From an uncultured Draconibacterium sp. (lineage in GTDB: Bacteria > Bacteroidota > Bacteroidia > Bacteroidales > Prolixibacteraceae), in NCBI RefSeq assembly GCF_963677155.1, contig NZ_OY781884.1:2744134-2808133 (forward strand): a stretch of 64,000 bases of DNA. The letters run 5' to 3'. Under the pieces are notes generated by a model. The model did not search any database. It worked only from the letters and a program-made list of their open reading frames with translations, and was not told the origin of the DNA. This document shows positions 1 through 8,809 of this stretch, piece after piece. Positions within the stretch are counted from its first letter, which is position 1; each line of letters opens with the position of its first letter. The position numbers were made by a program, and so were the translations under genes.

Positions 1-280
1 TAACAAAATCGTCAATTCGCCGTGCTGAGTAAGGCGTGTTCATGTACCAACCACCAATTGCCGAAACAATTTTGCGTTTAAACAACAAATGCAGGGCAGC
101 TTTTCCTGTTGCCGATGAGTACAGCCATTTTAGCATTCCATCGCTGGGAACATTTTCGGTTTTAAGTTCCCCACTTGCTCTTTCAATATATTTTATGGTT
201 TCCATTTTATTATCCGGCTCAACTTCTTTTTGGCAAGAAATAAAAGTAAAAAGAAGCAGTACCAAACTTATACGTTTCAT
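1..280 (-). CDS. Phosphatidylserine decarboxylase-like lipoprotein, 3' part outside the window
   Basis: The first 93 codons can be read from the ATG at 280; the rest lies beyond base 1. Residues 1-16 form a lipoprotein signal peptide (MKRISLVLLLFTF then ISC). The segment from about residue 26, with KYIERASGEL, SATGKAALHLLFKR and GGWYMNTPYSARR, resembles the N-terminal region of the phosphatidylserine decarboxylase family, which makes phosphatidylethanolamine by a pyruvoyl-dependent reaction. The self-cleavage motif would be downstream and cannot be seen, so activity is not shown. The gene starts 6 bp after rnhA on the same strand, so the two are probably co-transcribed. A lipobox is unusual for this family, whose usual members are inner-membrane associated. 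An internal ATG at residue 26 is an alternative start that would remove the lipobox. Confidence 0.6.
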   Translation of the reverse strand, partial: MKRISLVLLLFTFISCQKEVEPDNKMETIKYIERASGELKTENVPSDGMLKWLYSSATGKAALHLLFKRKIVSAIGGWYMNTPYSARRIDDFV

Positions 281-286
281 TTGAAA

Positions 287-748
287 TTATTCCGGTTTGT
301 AACCTTCGTCAACCAGTAGTTTCGGTTTCATCGATGCTTCAACCGCCAGCTCATCGCAACGCTCGTTAAGCGGGTTGTTGGCGTGGCCTTTCACCCAAAC
401 AAACTTAACTACATGCTTTTTATAGATCTCAAGAAAACGCATCCAAAGATCGGGATTTTTTTTGCCCTTAAAACGTTTCTTCACCCAATTAAAAACCCAG
501 CCTTTTTCAACTGCATCGGCAACATATTTCGAATCGGTGTAAACGGTAACATCGCAGCCTTCAATTTTCAGCGACTCGAGTGCTACAATTACCGCCAGCA
601 ACTCCATTCGGTTATTGGTGGTTAGTTTATATCCTTCTGAAAGCTCTTTGCGGTGAGGGCCTGAAAGTAACACAATTCCGTATCCTCCGTTTCCTGGATT
701 TCCGCGGGCTGCACCATCGGTATATATTGTAATTTTTGGACGAGCCAT
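287..748 (-). CDS. rnhA: Ribonuclease HI
   Basis: This 153-residue protein has the normal length and layout of bacterial ribonuclease HI, which cuts the RNA strand of RNA-DNA hybrids in the cytoplasm (primers, R-loops). The four metal-binding acids are all present: Asp11 in YTDGAARGNPG, Glu49 in NNRMEL, Asp72 in YTDSKY and Asp132 in NERCDELA. The flap-loop histidine is His122 in VKGHANN. The basic handle region (WVKKRFKGKKNPDLW) is also present. The next gene downstream starts 6 bp after its stop, so the two probably share a transcript. Confidence 0.96.
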   Translation of the reverse strand: MARPKITIYTDGAARGNPGNGGYGIVLLSGPHRKELSEGYKLTTNNRMELLAVIVALESLKIEGCDVTVYTDSKYVADAVEKGWVFNWVKKRFKGKKNPDLWMRFLEIYKKHVVKFVWVKGHANNPLNERCDELAVEASMKPKLLVDEGYKPE

Positions 749-931
749 TTGTTGATTTGTATTTTGCTTACAAAATAGGGAGTATTATTCTAAATAAGCA
801 AACAATGTTTTGCTTTAGGGATTTAAAAAACTTCAATGTTATCTTCTAATAATAGCATCTATCAATTTTCAAAATGTAAGTCAATAGAAGTTAAGCGAAG
901 CCATAAGAAACATGCTTTTGCCCTATCGGGC

Positions 932-1354
932 CGATTTTACTTTTTGTCTTGAGACAATAAGTAAACAAAAAACTCAAGGCTGCGCCCGTCTCCCTCGGAA
1001 AAGCTACACGATGCCGTCTAAAATTTCTGAAACTCGTCGTACCTCCTCAGACATCAGTAATTTTTTAACGTCGTCACCGTTTGTTTTCCGGCTCACCGAC
1101 CGAGGCCAGGCTTCGATGTGGCTTTTCGATATGCGCGTACGTTACATTAGTCGAACGGCCTCTTTTGGGCTTTGCCCGCAGTTGAAATAAAACCTTAGTG
1201 AGAGCGGGAAGCTCCGAGGAAGCGAGGAGATCACCCGTCCGAACTTAGGTTTTGTGAAAACGAAGGGTAAAGATCAAAAGCAGCCTTGAACTTTGTGCAT
1301 ACTATTTGGTTCAAGCCAAATAGTTTGGCCGCCGGCCGGCAGAAAGTAAAATCG
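932..1354. repeat. 423-bp intergenic element with inverted ends (MITE-like or extragenic repeat)
   Basis: The left end (932-948) and the reverse complement of the right end (1338-1354) agree at 15 of 17 positions, starting CGATTTTACTTT. Further in, TCAAGGCTGC at 974-983 recurs inverted at 1280-1289. A hairpin lies near each end: TTGTCT/AGACAA at about 944-957, and a perfect 9-bp stem at 1301-1309/1316-1324. The core is richer in GC than the flanks and has no convincing gene. I recall similar ACTTTTTGTCTTGA-type intergenic repeats from other Bacteroidota genomes, but could not search for copies. No clear target-site duplication is visible. Confidence 0.55.
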
Positions 1355-1375
1355 ATTCCATGTGCTCCCAAAATG

Positions 1376-1394
1376 CCCTGAAATAAATTCAGGG
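1376..1394. repeat. Short palindromic extragenic repeat (CCCTGAA/TTCAGGG)
   Basis: CCCTGAA and TTCAGGG form a perfect 7-bp stem around the loop ATAAA, followed by GTGACG. The pattern resembles short palindromic repeats I recall as common between genes in Bacteroidota. A second perfect palindrome, TTCCCAAA-TA-TTTGGGAA, follows at 1411-1428. Neither has a T-run, so they are not obvious terminators. Confidence 0.5.
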
Positions 1395-1430
1395 TGACGT
1401 TTGTAGGGACTTCCCAAATATTTGGGAAAC

Positions 1431-1461
1431 AAAAAACCCCGTCAAAAATTGACGAGGTTTT
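1431..1461 (-). terminator. Rho-independent terminator of the S46 peptidase gene
   Basis: CGTCAA/TTGACG pair around a 3-base loop at 1440-1454. The stem extends past one C-A mismatch into GG/CC and A/T pairs. Read on the minus strand, the hairpin is followed by a run of T. It lies about 20 bp after the stop codon of the peptidase gene. Confidence 0.75.
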
Positions 1462-1482
1462 AGTTAATTATCTTGAATTCGC

Positions 1483-3639
1483 TTAGCGAATAATTGTCAT
1501 TTCATCGATCAGGTTTTGAGCTCCGGCATAAGTGTCAACAACCCAAAGAACAAAACGGATGTCAACGTTAATACAGCGTTGCAGATTTTCTTCAAAATCA
1601 AGGTCGCCACTCATGGCTTCCCAGTTTCCGTCGAAAGCAATACCAATCAACTCTCCTTTTCCGTTAATAACAGGACTTCCTGAGTTTCCTCCTGTGATGT
1701 CGTTGTCGGTGATAAAGCATGTGTGAAGTTTACCATCTTTGTCGGCATACTTGCCAAAGTCCTCATCCAACAACAGTTCTTTCATGCGTTTTGGCACATC
1801 AAACTCGTAATCGCCCGGAATTTCTTTTTCCAGGTAACCATCAGTTGTTGTGTAGTATTTGTATGTCACACCATCGCGTGGATCGTATGGCATTACCGTT
1901 CCGTAGGTTAAACGCATGGTTGAGTTGGCATCCGGGTAGAATTTCTTGTCAGGCTGCATTTCCATCAAACCGGCAACAAATAGTCTTCTTCCTTTTAGTA
2001 GCTTTTCGTCGCCTTCTCTTAAACTCATCGATGTGGCGCGGTACATATCAAAAATGTCAACAGCTGCCTGATAAACCATATCTTTCTTAAGCGTCTTTAA
2101 CGAAGGATCTTTGAGGAAAGCAGTTAGCTCTTCCTGGTTATCAAAAATCGATTTTTTAAACATTTTTTCGGTGTACTTAGCGTAATCACCTTTATACTTA
2201 TTCAGAATTTCGGAGTAGAAAGACGGATAATACTTCGACGAAACGTTTTCAGCATAGATCTTCATCAGTGCAGCAACAATTTTTTCATCGGTAGCAGCGT
2301 CGTAATCTTTGTAGAAAGCATCCAACGATTCTGTCAGTCTGCCGGCAAAAGCTTCAATTTTGTCTTTGTTTTCTTCCGGTTTTTCCAACAGGTTGGCCAA
2401 TTGGTTGGCACGATAGGCAAACATAAAAATTTCTGGTCCGCGCAACAATGCTTCGGCAGCAAATTGCATTGCTTTCTCAGGCTCAACATTTTCGTATGAT
2501 TCTTCAATTAGAGGAAGAGCTTCTCCGTATTTTGCTTTTCTGTCGGCATTTGCATTTACCCAATTTGTAAATCTTTTTTCCAATTCCTGCTTTTGAGCAA
2601 TGATGCCCAGTTTTGTTAACGCTTCGTTTTGGCCAATTGCATTTTTGTAGTAGTTGGCGCTGCGTGCGTGTTTCGATGCGTACTGGATTTTTGCTTTTTT
2701 GCTGGTAGCCATGTAGTCAGCAATAATTTCCAGTTTTTTCTCGCGAGCTTTAATACGGGCAGTGTTCGTTACTTTCATGGTGTAGTCAATTCCCCACGAT
2801 GTTTTGTAGCGGTTGGTGCTTCCCGGATAACCAAATACCATTGCAAAATCGCCTTCTTTAACACCTTTTAATGAAATTGGTAAGTGAGATTTTGGCTGGT
2901 AAGGCACATTGTCTTCCGAGTATTCTGCAGGAGTTCCGTCAGGAGAGCAGTAAATGCGGAACATCGAAAAATCGTTGGTATGGCGTGGCCACATCCAGTT
3001 GTCGGTGTCGCCACCAAATTTACCCAATGCTTGTGGAGGTGCTCCTACCAAACGTATATCTTTAAATGTTTCGGTAACAAAAAGGAAAAACTGGTTGCCT
3101 TTAAAAAAGTCTTTGATGTAAACCTCGTAATGTGAATCGCCTTTTGCTTCTTTTTCCAATTGACGAACTACCTGTTCGATTTTGTCGTTTCTTTCGCTCT
3201 CGCTCATTTCGTCGGTAACGTCGGCCAAAACTTTAGCCGTTACATCTTCTACAGAAATAAGGAATGTAGCTGTTTTTCCTGGGTTTGGAAGTTCTTCTTC
3301 TTTCGAACGGGCCCAAAAACCGTCTTGCAAATAATCGTGCTCAACACTCGAATGTTGCTGAATTTCGCCAAAACCACAGTGGTGGTTGGTTAAAAGCAAA
3401 CCGTCTTTTGAAATTACTTCGGCGGTACACGATCCGCGATCGAGTGCTACTATTGCATCTTTCAGGCTCGAATGATTGATGCTGTAAATATCTTCAGCAC
3501 TCAATTCGCAGCCCATATCTTGCATGGTTTTAATGTTCAGCTTGTGAATAAGCGAAGGGAGCCACATTCCTTCTTTTGCAACTGCTGATCCAATCATAAA
3601 GATCGATATCAGAAGTATCAGATTTAATTTTCTCATCAT
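1483..3639 (-). CDS. S46 family dipeptidyl-peptidase, DPP7 type
   Basis: This 718-residue exported serine peptidase has the S46 length and layout. These enzymes release dipeptides from oligopeptides in the periplasm of asaccharolytic and marine Bacteroidota. The triad can be read as His86/His87 in TNHHCG, Asp223 in HTNDFS and Ser653 in GGNSGSP. The residue 18 positions after the serine is Gly671 (FDG). In Porphyromonas gingivalis this site is Gly in DPP7 (broad hydrophobic P1) and Arg in DPP11 (acidic P1), so DPP7-like specificity is expected. I chose the ATG at 3639 (MMRKLNLILL, a clean signal peptide) over one at 3687, because a TATATTTG promoter-like box lies between them. A terminator follows the stop. 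Confidence 0.93.
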   Translation of the reverse strand: MMRKLNLILLISIFMIGSAVAKEGMWLPSLIHKLNIKTMQDMGCELSAEDIYSINHSSLKDAIVALDRGSCTAEVISKDGLLLTNHHCGFGEIQQHSSVEHDYLQDGFWARSKEEELPNPGKTATFLISVEDVTAKVLADVTDEMSESERNDKIEQVVRQLEKEAKGDSHYEVYIKDFFKGNQFFLFVTETFKDIRLVGAPPQALGKFGGDTDNWMWPRHTNDFSMFRIYCSPDGTPAEYSEDNVPYQPKSHLPISLKGVKEGDFAMVFGYPGSTNRYKTSWGIDYTMKVTNTARIKAREKKLEIIADYMATSKKAKIQYASKHARSANYYKNAIGQNEALTKLGIIAQKQELEKRFTNWVNANADRKAKYGEALPLIEESYENVEPEKAMQFAAEALLRGPEIFMFAYRANQLANLLEKPEENKDKIEAFAGRLTESLDAFYKDYDAATDEKIVAALMKIYAENVSSKYYPSFYSEILNKYKGDYAKYTEKMFKKSIFDNQEELTAFLKDPSLKTLKKDMVYQAAVDIFDMYRATSMSLREGDEKLLKGRRLFVAGLMEMQPDKKFYPDANSTMRLTYGTVMPYDPRDGVTYKYYTTTDGYLEKEIPGDYEFDVPKRMKELLLDEDFGKYADKDGKLHTCFITDNDITGGNSGSPVINGKGELIGIAFDGNWEAMSGDLDFEENLQRCINVDIRFVLWVVDTYAGAQNLIDEMTIIR

Positions 3640-3670
3640 TTTATTAATTGTTCTATTCAAAATATTTGTG

Positions 3671-3678
3671 CAAATATA
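3671..3678 (-). promoter_or_regulatory. Putative Bacteroidota -7 box (TATATTTG) for the S46 peptidase gene
   Basis: On the minus strand TATATTTG matches the TAnnTTTG -7 consensus and is followed by CA. It lies 31 bp upstream of the chosen ATG. No clear TTG -33 element is seen at the right distance, so the call rests on one box. Confidence 0.4.
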
Positions 3679-3875
3679 GTTTTTCAAAATATTTGATAAC
3701 GTGATTTATATCTCTTTTGTTTAACAGAAAGAAGGAGAATATCGATTCTCGTAATCCGGTCAATCTTCAAGAGCACTTTTAACTTTCCTGTAATTTTTAG
3801 TTCGGTTTTAACATTTGTATCTGAAATGCTGTTTGAATTACACGAATTGCACTATATTGAAATTAAAAACTTATT

Positions 3876-4880
3876 ATGAGCCGATTTTCCAGAATTATTA
3901 TGTGGGTTTTGTTATGGGGAGCGTTGTTTGTTGCCCTCGCTTATTTTTTGCCCAAAACAGTGGTAGTTGAGCGGAGTGCCGATATTCAGGCCCCTGCAAA
4001 AACTGTATATGCGCAGCTAGTTGATTTGCACCAGTGGGATCATTGGTCGCCCTGGAAACGAATGGGCGAAAACACGAGTGTGGAGTACATTAATCATGGT
4101 GTTGGTTTGGGTGGTGGTTATATCTGGAAAAATGAAACCAAAGAAAACAGTGGAGCAACCATTAAAATTATTGAGGCAGAACCATTAAGTAAAGTTACCG
4201 TTTCGCTTGATTTTATGCAGCGGGGAGAGGCTTTTAGTAGTTTTGTTCTTACTGATAATAGTGAGGGAACAACTGTAAAATGGACGCTGACATATGATGT
4301 TGGTAATAACCCTTTTGCACGTTGGATCGGGCTACTTATGAAAAAGAGTATGGCAACGGATTTCGAGAATGGATTGGTAAAATTAAAAGCACTTTGCCAG
4401 GTAATTGAAAAAGAGAAGGAACAGGTGGTTTTGCTGGACGAAGTTGAAAAAATGAAATATGCAGGCATTCGCGAAACAGTACCTTTTATTGAGGTTAGTC
4501 GAGAAATGAGTGAAATGTATAACGAGATTAGCAGGTTTTTGGCACAAAAGGAAATTGAAATGGCAGGAATGCCTTTTGCCCTGTATCATTTGATGGACGA
4601 AGAAAATATTGATCTGGAATGTGGTATCCCGATTGATGCCGATGTTGAAGGAAATAAAATCGTAAAAGTGGCTACCTTTCCCACCACAACTTGTGCTTGC
4701 CTCGATTTTTATGGCGATTACAGCAATTTGCAGGAAGGACACATTGCCTTGCAGAAGTGGATGGAAGCACACGGTTTTAACCTGGCCAGTGCACCAATGG
4801 AAATATACCTAAGCGATTCGCAGCAGGAACCCGATCCGGCAAAATGGTTAACACGAATTTGCTATCCTGTTGAACGATAG
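3876..4880 (+). CDS. Membrane-anchored SRPBCC protein fused to a GyrI-like effector-binding domain
   Basis: The 334-residue protein starts with one hydrophobic segment (about residues 7-25). A START/SRPBCC ligand-binding domain of the polyketide-cyclase type follows (about 32-165), with typical WDHWSPWKRMG and TTVKWTLTYDVG stretches. The C-terminal part (about 190-334, from MKYAGIRETVPF to LTRICYPVER) resembles the GyrI-like small-molecule-binding domain found in AraC- and MerR-type effector proteins. It carries no DNA-binding or catalytic motif I recognise, so it probably binds a hydrophobic ligand at the membrane. The gene appears monocistronic: the 42-bp minisatellite begins about 30 bp after its stop. 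The exact role is unknown. Confidence 0.8.
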   Translation: MSRFSRIIMWVLLWGALFVALAYFLPKTVVVERSADIQAPAKTVYAQLVDLHQWDHWSPWKRMGENTSVEYINHGVGLGGGYIWKNETKENSGATIKIIEAEPLSKVTVSLDFMQRGEAFSSFVLTDNSEGTTVKWTLTYDVGNNPFARWIGLLMKKSMATDFENGLVKLKALCQVIEKEKEQVVLLDEVEKMKYAGIRETVPFIEVSREMSEMYNEISRFLAQKEIEMAGMPFALYHLMDEENIDLECGIPIDADVEGNKIVKVATFPTTTCACLDFYGDYSNLQEGHIALQKWMEAHGFNLASAPMEIYLSDSQQEPDPAKWLTRICYPVER

Positions 4881-4907
4881 AAAAAATGCGGGTTTGCAGG
4901 GGGGCTA

Positions 4908-5210
4908 CAGCTGTGTAAAATGGTTTCCGCTACAGCTGCTAAGTCATTACAGCTGTGTAAAACGATTTCCGCTTCGGCTACTAAGCCATTACAGCCGTGT
5001 AAAATGGTTTCCGCTACAGCTACTAAGCCATTACAGCTGTGCAAAATGGTTTCCGCTTCGGCTGCTAAGCCGTTACAGCCGTGTAAAATGGTTTCCACTT
5101 CGGCTGCTAAGCTATTACAGCCGTGTAAAATGGTTTTCACTCTGGCTGCTGAGCCATTACAGCTGTGCAAAATGATTTCCGCCAGATTTGCCAATACGAT
5201 GCAGCTATGA
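4908..5210. repeat. 42-bp tandem repeat (minisatellite), seven units plus a partial
   Basis: CAGCYGTG anchors recur at 4908, 4950, 4992, 5034, 5076, 5118 and 5160, with a partial at 5202, always exactly 42 bp apart. A unit reads roughly CAGCTGTGTAAAATGGTTTC, then CGCTACAGCTGCTAAG and CCATTA. Differences between units are mostly transitions, and the seventh unit is degenerate. Because 42 is divisible by three, long open frames exist on both strands (14-residue repeats), but none has a start context, signal peptide or known fold. Within most units AGCTG/AGCCG can pair with a downstream CAGCT/CGGCT. It lies between the SRPBCC gene and the M23 peptidase gene. Confidence 0.9.
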
Positions 5211-5375
5211 AAAATGCCGGCGCACCCGTATTACCAGGTGCTGTATAGATGCTTTCTTTTTTCTGTATACTCTCCCTGAAGCGTTCAAAAAGCTTTTTAT
5301 CAGTAAAATCATATCCGGCTTAACAATCAATTGGTTAAAAATGCCTAAACGGCAGGGCTATGTCTCAATTCTTAC

Positions 5376-5383
5376 TAAATTTG
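5376..5383 (+). promoter_or_regulatory. Putative -7 box (TAAATTTG) for the M23-dxr-rseP genes
   Basis: TAAATTTG matches TAnnTTTG and lies 22 bp upstream of the GTG start of the M23 peptidase gene. It is the only good match between the minisatellite and the gene. No convincing -33 element was found. Confidence 0.35.
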
Positions 5384-5405
5384 TACCCTTAAAATTTTTT
5401 GGGGA

Positions 5406-6254
5406 GTGGAAGAGAAGAAGTTTTTTGATAAGCTAAAAAATCAATACCGGTTAATTATTTACAACGATACCACGTTTCAGTCGGTGTGGAGCATGAAGCT
5501 TTCGCGGCTGAAAGTGTTTACCGTAACCAGTTTAACATCGGCAATTCTGGTAGTTCTGGTAATTTTGCTGATTGCAACTACCGGTTTGCGCGAATATATT
5601 CCGGGTTACCCAAAAGCTGAGTACCGGCAAATGTTGGTGCGCAATGCGTTGGTGGTCGATTCGCTGGAACAGGAGTTGACAAAGCGCGATCAGTTTTTTA
5701 AAGGTATTCAGTCCATCATGTCGGGCGAAGTGCCCGAAGATGATCAGATGGCCGCAGCCGATATTGAGAAGGATGAGGTAGAATTTAAACAGTACAATCA
5801 CGATTCTGTTTTTCAGGATAAATTACTGGCCGAACAGTTGAGTCTTTCCATTCGGAACAGTGATGCCGATGTTACCCAGCTTAGCCAGATACATTTTTTT
5901 GTGCCGGTAAAGGGGGTAGTTTCGGAGCATTTTAAAAATACACCCGATCATTTTGGTGTTGATTTGGTGAGTGAGCCCAATGCCCGTATTTCATCGGTGC
6001 TTGACGGAACGGTGATTTTTGCCGGATGGACACTCGAAACGGGTTACGTTGCCTACATTCAGCACGAGGCTAATTTGGTTTCGGTGTATAAACACAACGC
6101 CGAGTTATTGAAGAAAACCGGACAGACAGTAAAAGCCGGTGAGGCGATTGCCATTATCGGAAATACAGGAGAATTATCAAGTGGCCCGCACCTGCATTTT
6201 GAGTTGTGGCACGATGGAATAGCACTTGATCCGGAACAGTACATTGACTTTTAA
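5406..6254 (+). CDS. M23 family metallopeptidase with an N-terminal membrane anchor
   Basis: The 282-residue protein has a short basic cytoplasmic tail, one transmembrane segment (about residues 38-60), a spacer, and a C-terminal LytM/M23 domain (about 165-280) facing the periplasm. The zinc ligands are visible as HFGVD and HLHFELW, so it should be an active peptidoglycan endopeptidase. I accept the GTG at 5406 because the encoded KKFFDKLKNQYRL and the following FQSVWSMKLSRLKVF resemble the N-terminus common to this Bacteroidota subfamily, and the region is open with no better ATG upstream. The stop is 1 bp before the dxr ATG, so the two are tightly coupled. Confidence 0.88.
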   Translation: MEEKKFFDKLKNQYRLIIYNDTTFQSVWSMKLSRLKVFTVTSLTSAILVVLVILLIATTGLREYIPGYPKAEYRQMLVRNALVVDSLEQELTKRDQFFKGIQSIMSGEVPEDDQMAAADIEKDEVEFKQYNHDSVFQDKLLAEQLSLSIRNSDADVTQLSQIHFFVPVKGVVSEHFKNTPDHFGVDLVSEPNARISSVLDGTVIFAGWTLETGYVAYIQHEANLVSVYKHNAELLKKTGQTVKAGEAIAIIGNTGELSSGPHLHFELWHDGIALDPEQYIDF

Positions 6255-6255
6255 G

Positions 6256-7416
6256 ATGAAGAAAAAAATAGCAATTCTTGGATCTACCGGATCCATAGGA
6301 ACCCAGGCGCTCGATGTAATTGAGCAAAATCCCGAATTGTTTGAAGTTGAGGTTTTAACAGCAAATAACAGCGTGGAATTGCTCATTCAGCAGGCAAAAA
6401 AATTTCAGCCCAATGTGGTGGTTATCGCCAACAAAGAAAAATACCGGCTGGTTTCTGATGCGCTTGAGGACGAGGATATAAAAGTATACGCCGGAGAAGA
6501 GGCATTAAACCAGGTGGCAGAAATGGATACCATCGATATGGTACTGACGGCCATGGTTGGTTATTCGGGCTTGATTCCGACTTACAATGCCGTAAATGCC
6601 GGGAAACCAATTGCGCTGGCAAATAAAGAAACGCTGGTAGTTGCCGGCGAAATTATAACAAAAGCCGCTCGCAAAAAACAGGTTGACCTACTGCCGGTTG
6701 ATTCGGAGCACTCGGCCATTTTCCAGTGTTTGGTTGGCGAGTTTATGAATCCGGTTGAAAAGATTTACCTCACATGTTCAGGCGGTCCGTTTCGTGGAAA
6801 AACGCTCGACGAACTTCAGCATGTGTCGGTTGATAATGCCTTGGCACACCCCAACTGGGATATGGGGGCAAAAATCACCATCGATTCGGCAACTCTTATG
6901 AACAAAGGTTTTGAGGTAATTGAAGCGCATTGGCTTTTTGGTTTGCCTGCTTCAAAGATCGATGTTATTGTTCATCCCGAGTCTATCATTCATTCCATCG
7001 TTCAGTTTGAAGATGGTTCGATGAAAGCGCAAATGGGCTTGCCCGATATGAAGTTGCCGATACAATATGCCATGGGATTTCCGAACCGGATTAAGAATAA
7101 CTTCCCGCGGTTCAACTTTTTAGATTACCCGTCTTTGCATTTTGAGCAGCCAAATACAGAAATTTTTCGTAACCTTGCACTCGCTTTTGCAGCAATGGAA
7201 CAAGGAGGAAATATGCCCTGTATATTAAATGCTGCAAATGAAATAGTTGTTGAGGCATTTTTAAAACGAAAAATTAGCTTTTTGCAAATGCCCGAAATAA
7301 TAGAACAAGCCATGAACAAGGTTGATTTTGTAAATCAACCCACACTCAATGATTTAATTGAGACCAACAACGAAACAAGAACAGTGGCACAATTGTTAAC
7401 AGAAAACAAAATTTAG
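6256..7416 (+). CDS. dxr: 1-deoxy-D-xylulose 5-phosphate reductoisomerase
   Basis: This cytoplasmic enzyme converts DXP to 2-C-methyl-D-erythritol 4-phosphate with NADPH, the committed step of the MEP isoprenoid pathway. Its 386 residues match the family. Visible motifs are the NADPH loop GSTGSIGTQAL near the N-terminus, ANKETLV, the metal-binding PVDSEHSA, the substrate loop SGGPFRG and HPNWDMGAKITIDSA. I start at the ATG at 6256 (MKKKIAILGS), because the open frame upstream overlaps the end of the M23 gene and the nucleotide-binding strand normally begins at residue 3 or 4. It forms a probable operon with the M23 gene (1-bp gap) and rseP (9-bp gap). Confidence 0.97.
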   Translation: MKKKIAILGSTGSIGTQALDVIEQNPELFEVEVLTANNSVELLIQQAKKFQPNVVVIANKEKYRLVSDALEDEDIKVYAGEEALNQVAEMDTIDMVLTAMVGYSGLIPTYNAVNAGKPIALANKETLVVAGEIITKAARKKQVDLLPVDSEHSAIFQCLVGEFMNPVEKIYLTCSGGPFRGKTLDELQHVSVDNALAHPNWDMGAKITIDSATLMNKGFEVIEAHWLFGLPASKIDVIVHPESIIHSIVQFEDGSMKAQMGLPDMKLPIQYAMGFPNRIKNNFPRFNFLDYPSLHFEQPNTEIFRNLALAFAAMEQGGNMPCILNAANEIVVEAFLKRKISFLQMPEIIEQAMNKVDFVNQPTLNDLIETNNETRTVAQLLTENKI

Positions 7417-7425
7417 AAGAATTTA

Positions 7426-8763
7426 ATGGAATCGATATTAATTAAAACAGCACAGTTACTTTTAAGTCTGTCGATATTAGTGGTTTTGCACGAGGCCGGC
7501 CACTTTATGTTTGCCCGTTTATTTAAAACGCGTGTAGAAAAATTTTACCTCTTTTTTAATCCGTGGTTTTCGCTTTTTAAAATAAAGAAAGGCGAAACCG
7601 AATACGGTATCGGGTGGTTACCTCTTGGTGGTTATGTGAAAATTTCGGGAATGATCGATGAATCGATGGACAAAGAAGCTATGAAACTACCGCCGCAACC
7701 CTGGGAATTTCGCGCTAAACCGGCATGGCAACGTTTGCTGATTATGATTGGTGGTGTTTTAATGAATTTCATTTTTGCCATGGTAATTTACATTGGGGTA
7801 CTTTATGCATGGGGCGAACAGTACCTGCCAACCAAGAATGTAAAATACGGCGTTGTAGTTAACGAAACCGGCAAGGAGCTTGGTTTTAAAACCGGCGACA
7901 AAATTCTTACCGTTGACAATCAATACATCGAGCAATTCAGCAAAATTGTACCAACAATTGTTTTAGATGGAGCAAAAACCGTTCAGGTAGAGCGCGACGG
8001 ACAAAAGGTTGATGTGCCAATTACCGGTGAGGATCTGGCATTATTGCTAAAAAGCAAAGGTATCTGGGAAGAGCGTTTCCCTTACGATATTCAGATCGGG
8101 CGTTTGGCAAAAGATCTGCCTGCACAACAGGCCGGTCTTGAAGTTGGTGATGTTTTAGGAAATATTGATGGAAAATCGTTTGAGTATTACGATCAATTTA
8201 GTACGTATGTTGAATCAAAGAAAGGTCAGGAAGTTTCCATTGATATTACCCGCGATGGTCAGAAAATGACAAAGAATGTAACTGTAAACGAAGATGGTAA
8301 ACTTGGCTTTAATCCTGCTTTCAATAATCCGGATGTTTTCGAATTTAAAACAATAAAATATGGCTTCCTGGAGTCTATTCCGGCAGGTATCAATCGTGGT
8401 GTTCAAACCACCGGAAATTACCTAAAACAATTTAAACTGTTCTTTAAAAAAGAAACAAAAGCATACGAATCATTGGGAGGATTTGCAACCATCGGAAACA
8501 TCTTCTCTTCTTCTTGGGACTGGGCGCATTTCTGGAATATGACAGCGTTTATTTCTATTATTTTGGCCATTATGAACCTCTTGCCAATTCCTGCACTGGA
8601 TGGCGGGCACGTAATGTTTTTATTTGGAGAAATGATTACCGGGCGTAAGCCGGGAGAAAAATTCCTTGAGTATGCACAAATTGCCGGAATGGTATTACTT
8701 TTGGCTTTGGTTCTTTATGCTAATGCCAACGATATAATTAAAATGATTAACGGTACGTTTTAA
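7426..8763 (+). CDS. rseP: RIP metalloprotease RseP (site-2 protease family)
   Basis: The 445-residue intramembrane zinc protease cleaves anti-sigma factors or other single-span substrates inside the inner membrane. The HExxH site is His22-Glu23-Ala-Gly-His26 in the first membrane segment. The second metal-binding motif, with the LDGGH core, is near residue 385. Two PDZ-like stretches lie between (about 115-215 and 215-300), matching the double-PDZ layout of RseP. It follows dxr by 9 bp, a neighbourhood seen widely in bacteria. Its substrates may include the anti-sigma factors of FecR type, such as the one encoded at 37768-38745; that link is inference. Confidence 0.95.
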   Translation: MESILIKTAQLLLSLSILVVLHEAGHFMFARLFKTRVEKFYLFFNPWFSLFKIKKGETEYGIGWLPLGGYVKISGMIDESMDKEAMKLPPQPWEFRAKPAWQRLLIMIGGVLMNFIFAMVIYIGVLYAWGEQYLPTKNVKYGVVVNETGKELGFKTGDKILTVDNQYIEQFSKIVPTIVLDGAKTVQVERDGQKVDVPITGEDLALLLKSKGIWEERFPYDIQIGRLAKDLPAQQAGLEVGDVLGNIDGKSFEYYDQFSTYVESKKGQEVSIDITRDGQKMTKNVTVNEDGKLGFNPAFNNPDVFEFKTIKYGFLESIPAGINRGVQTTGNYLKQFKLFFKKETKAYESLGGFATIGNIFSSSWDWAHFWNMTAFISIILAIMNLLPIPALDGGHVMFLFGEMITGRKPGEKFLEYAQIAGMVLLLALVLYANANDIIKMINGTF

Positions 8764-8809
8764 TGAAAAAAAACTATTTTTGTTGAAGAACCAATTAACT
8801 TATTATAAT

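Noticed and set aside
912-1190. 92-residue frame on the plus strand inside the spacer element
   Set aside because: It lies almost wholly within the inverted-end repeat, has no signal, family or ribosome-binding site, and its composition follows the repeat.
4862-5210. Frames of about 96-110 residues on both strands in the 42-bp repeat
   Set aside because: They arise because the period is divisible by three. They have no start context or recognisable domain, and three competing frames cannot all be real.
5188-5436. 82-residue plus-strand frame leading into the M23 gene
   Set aside because: It overlaps the start of the M23 gene in another frame, and has no family or signal peptide.
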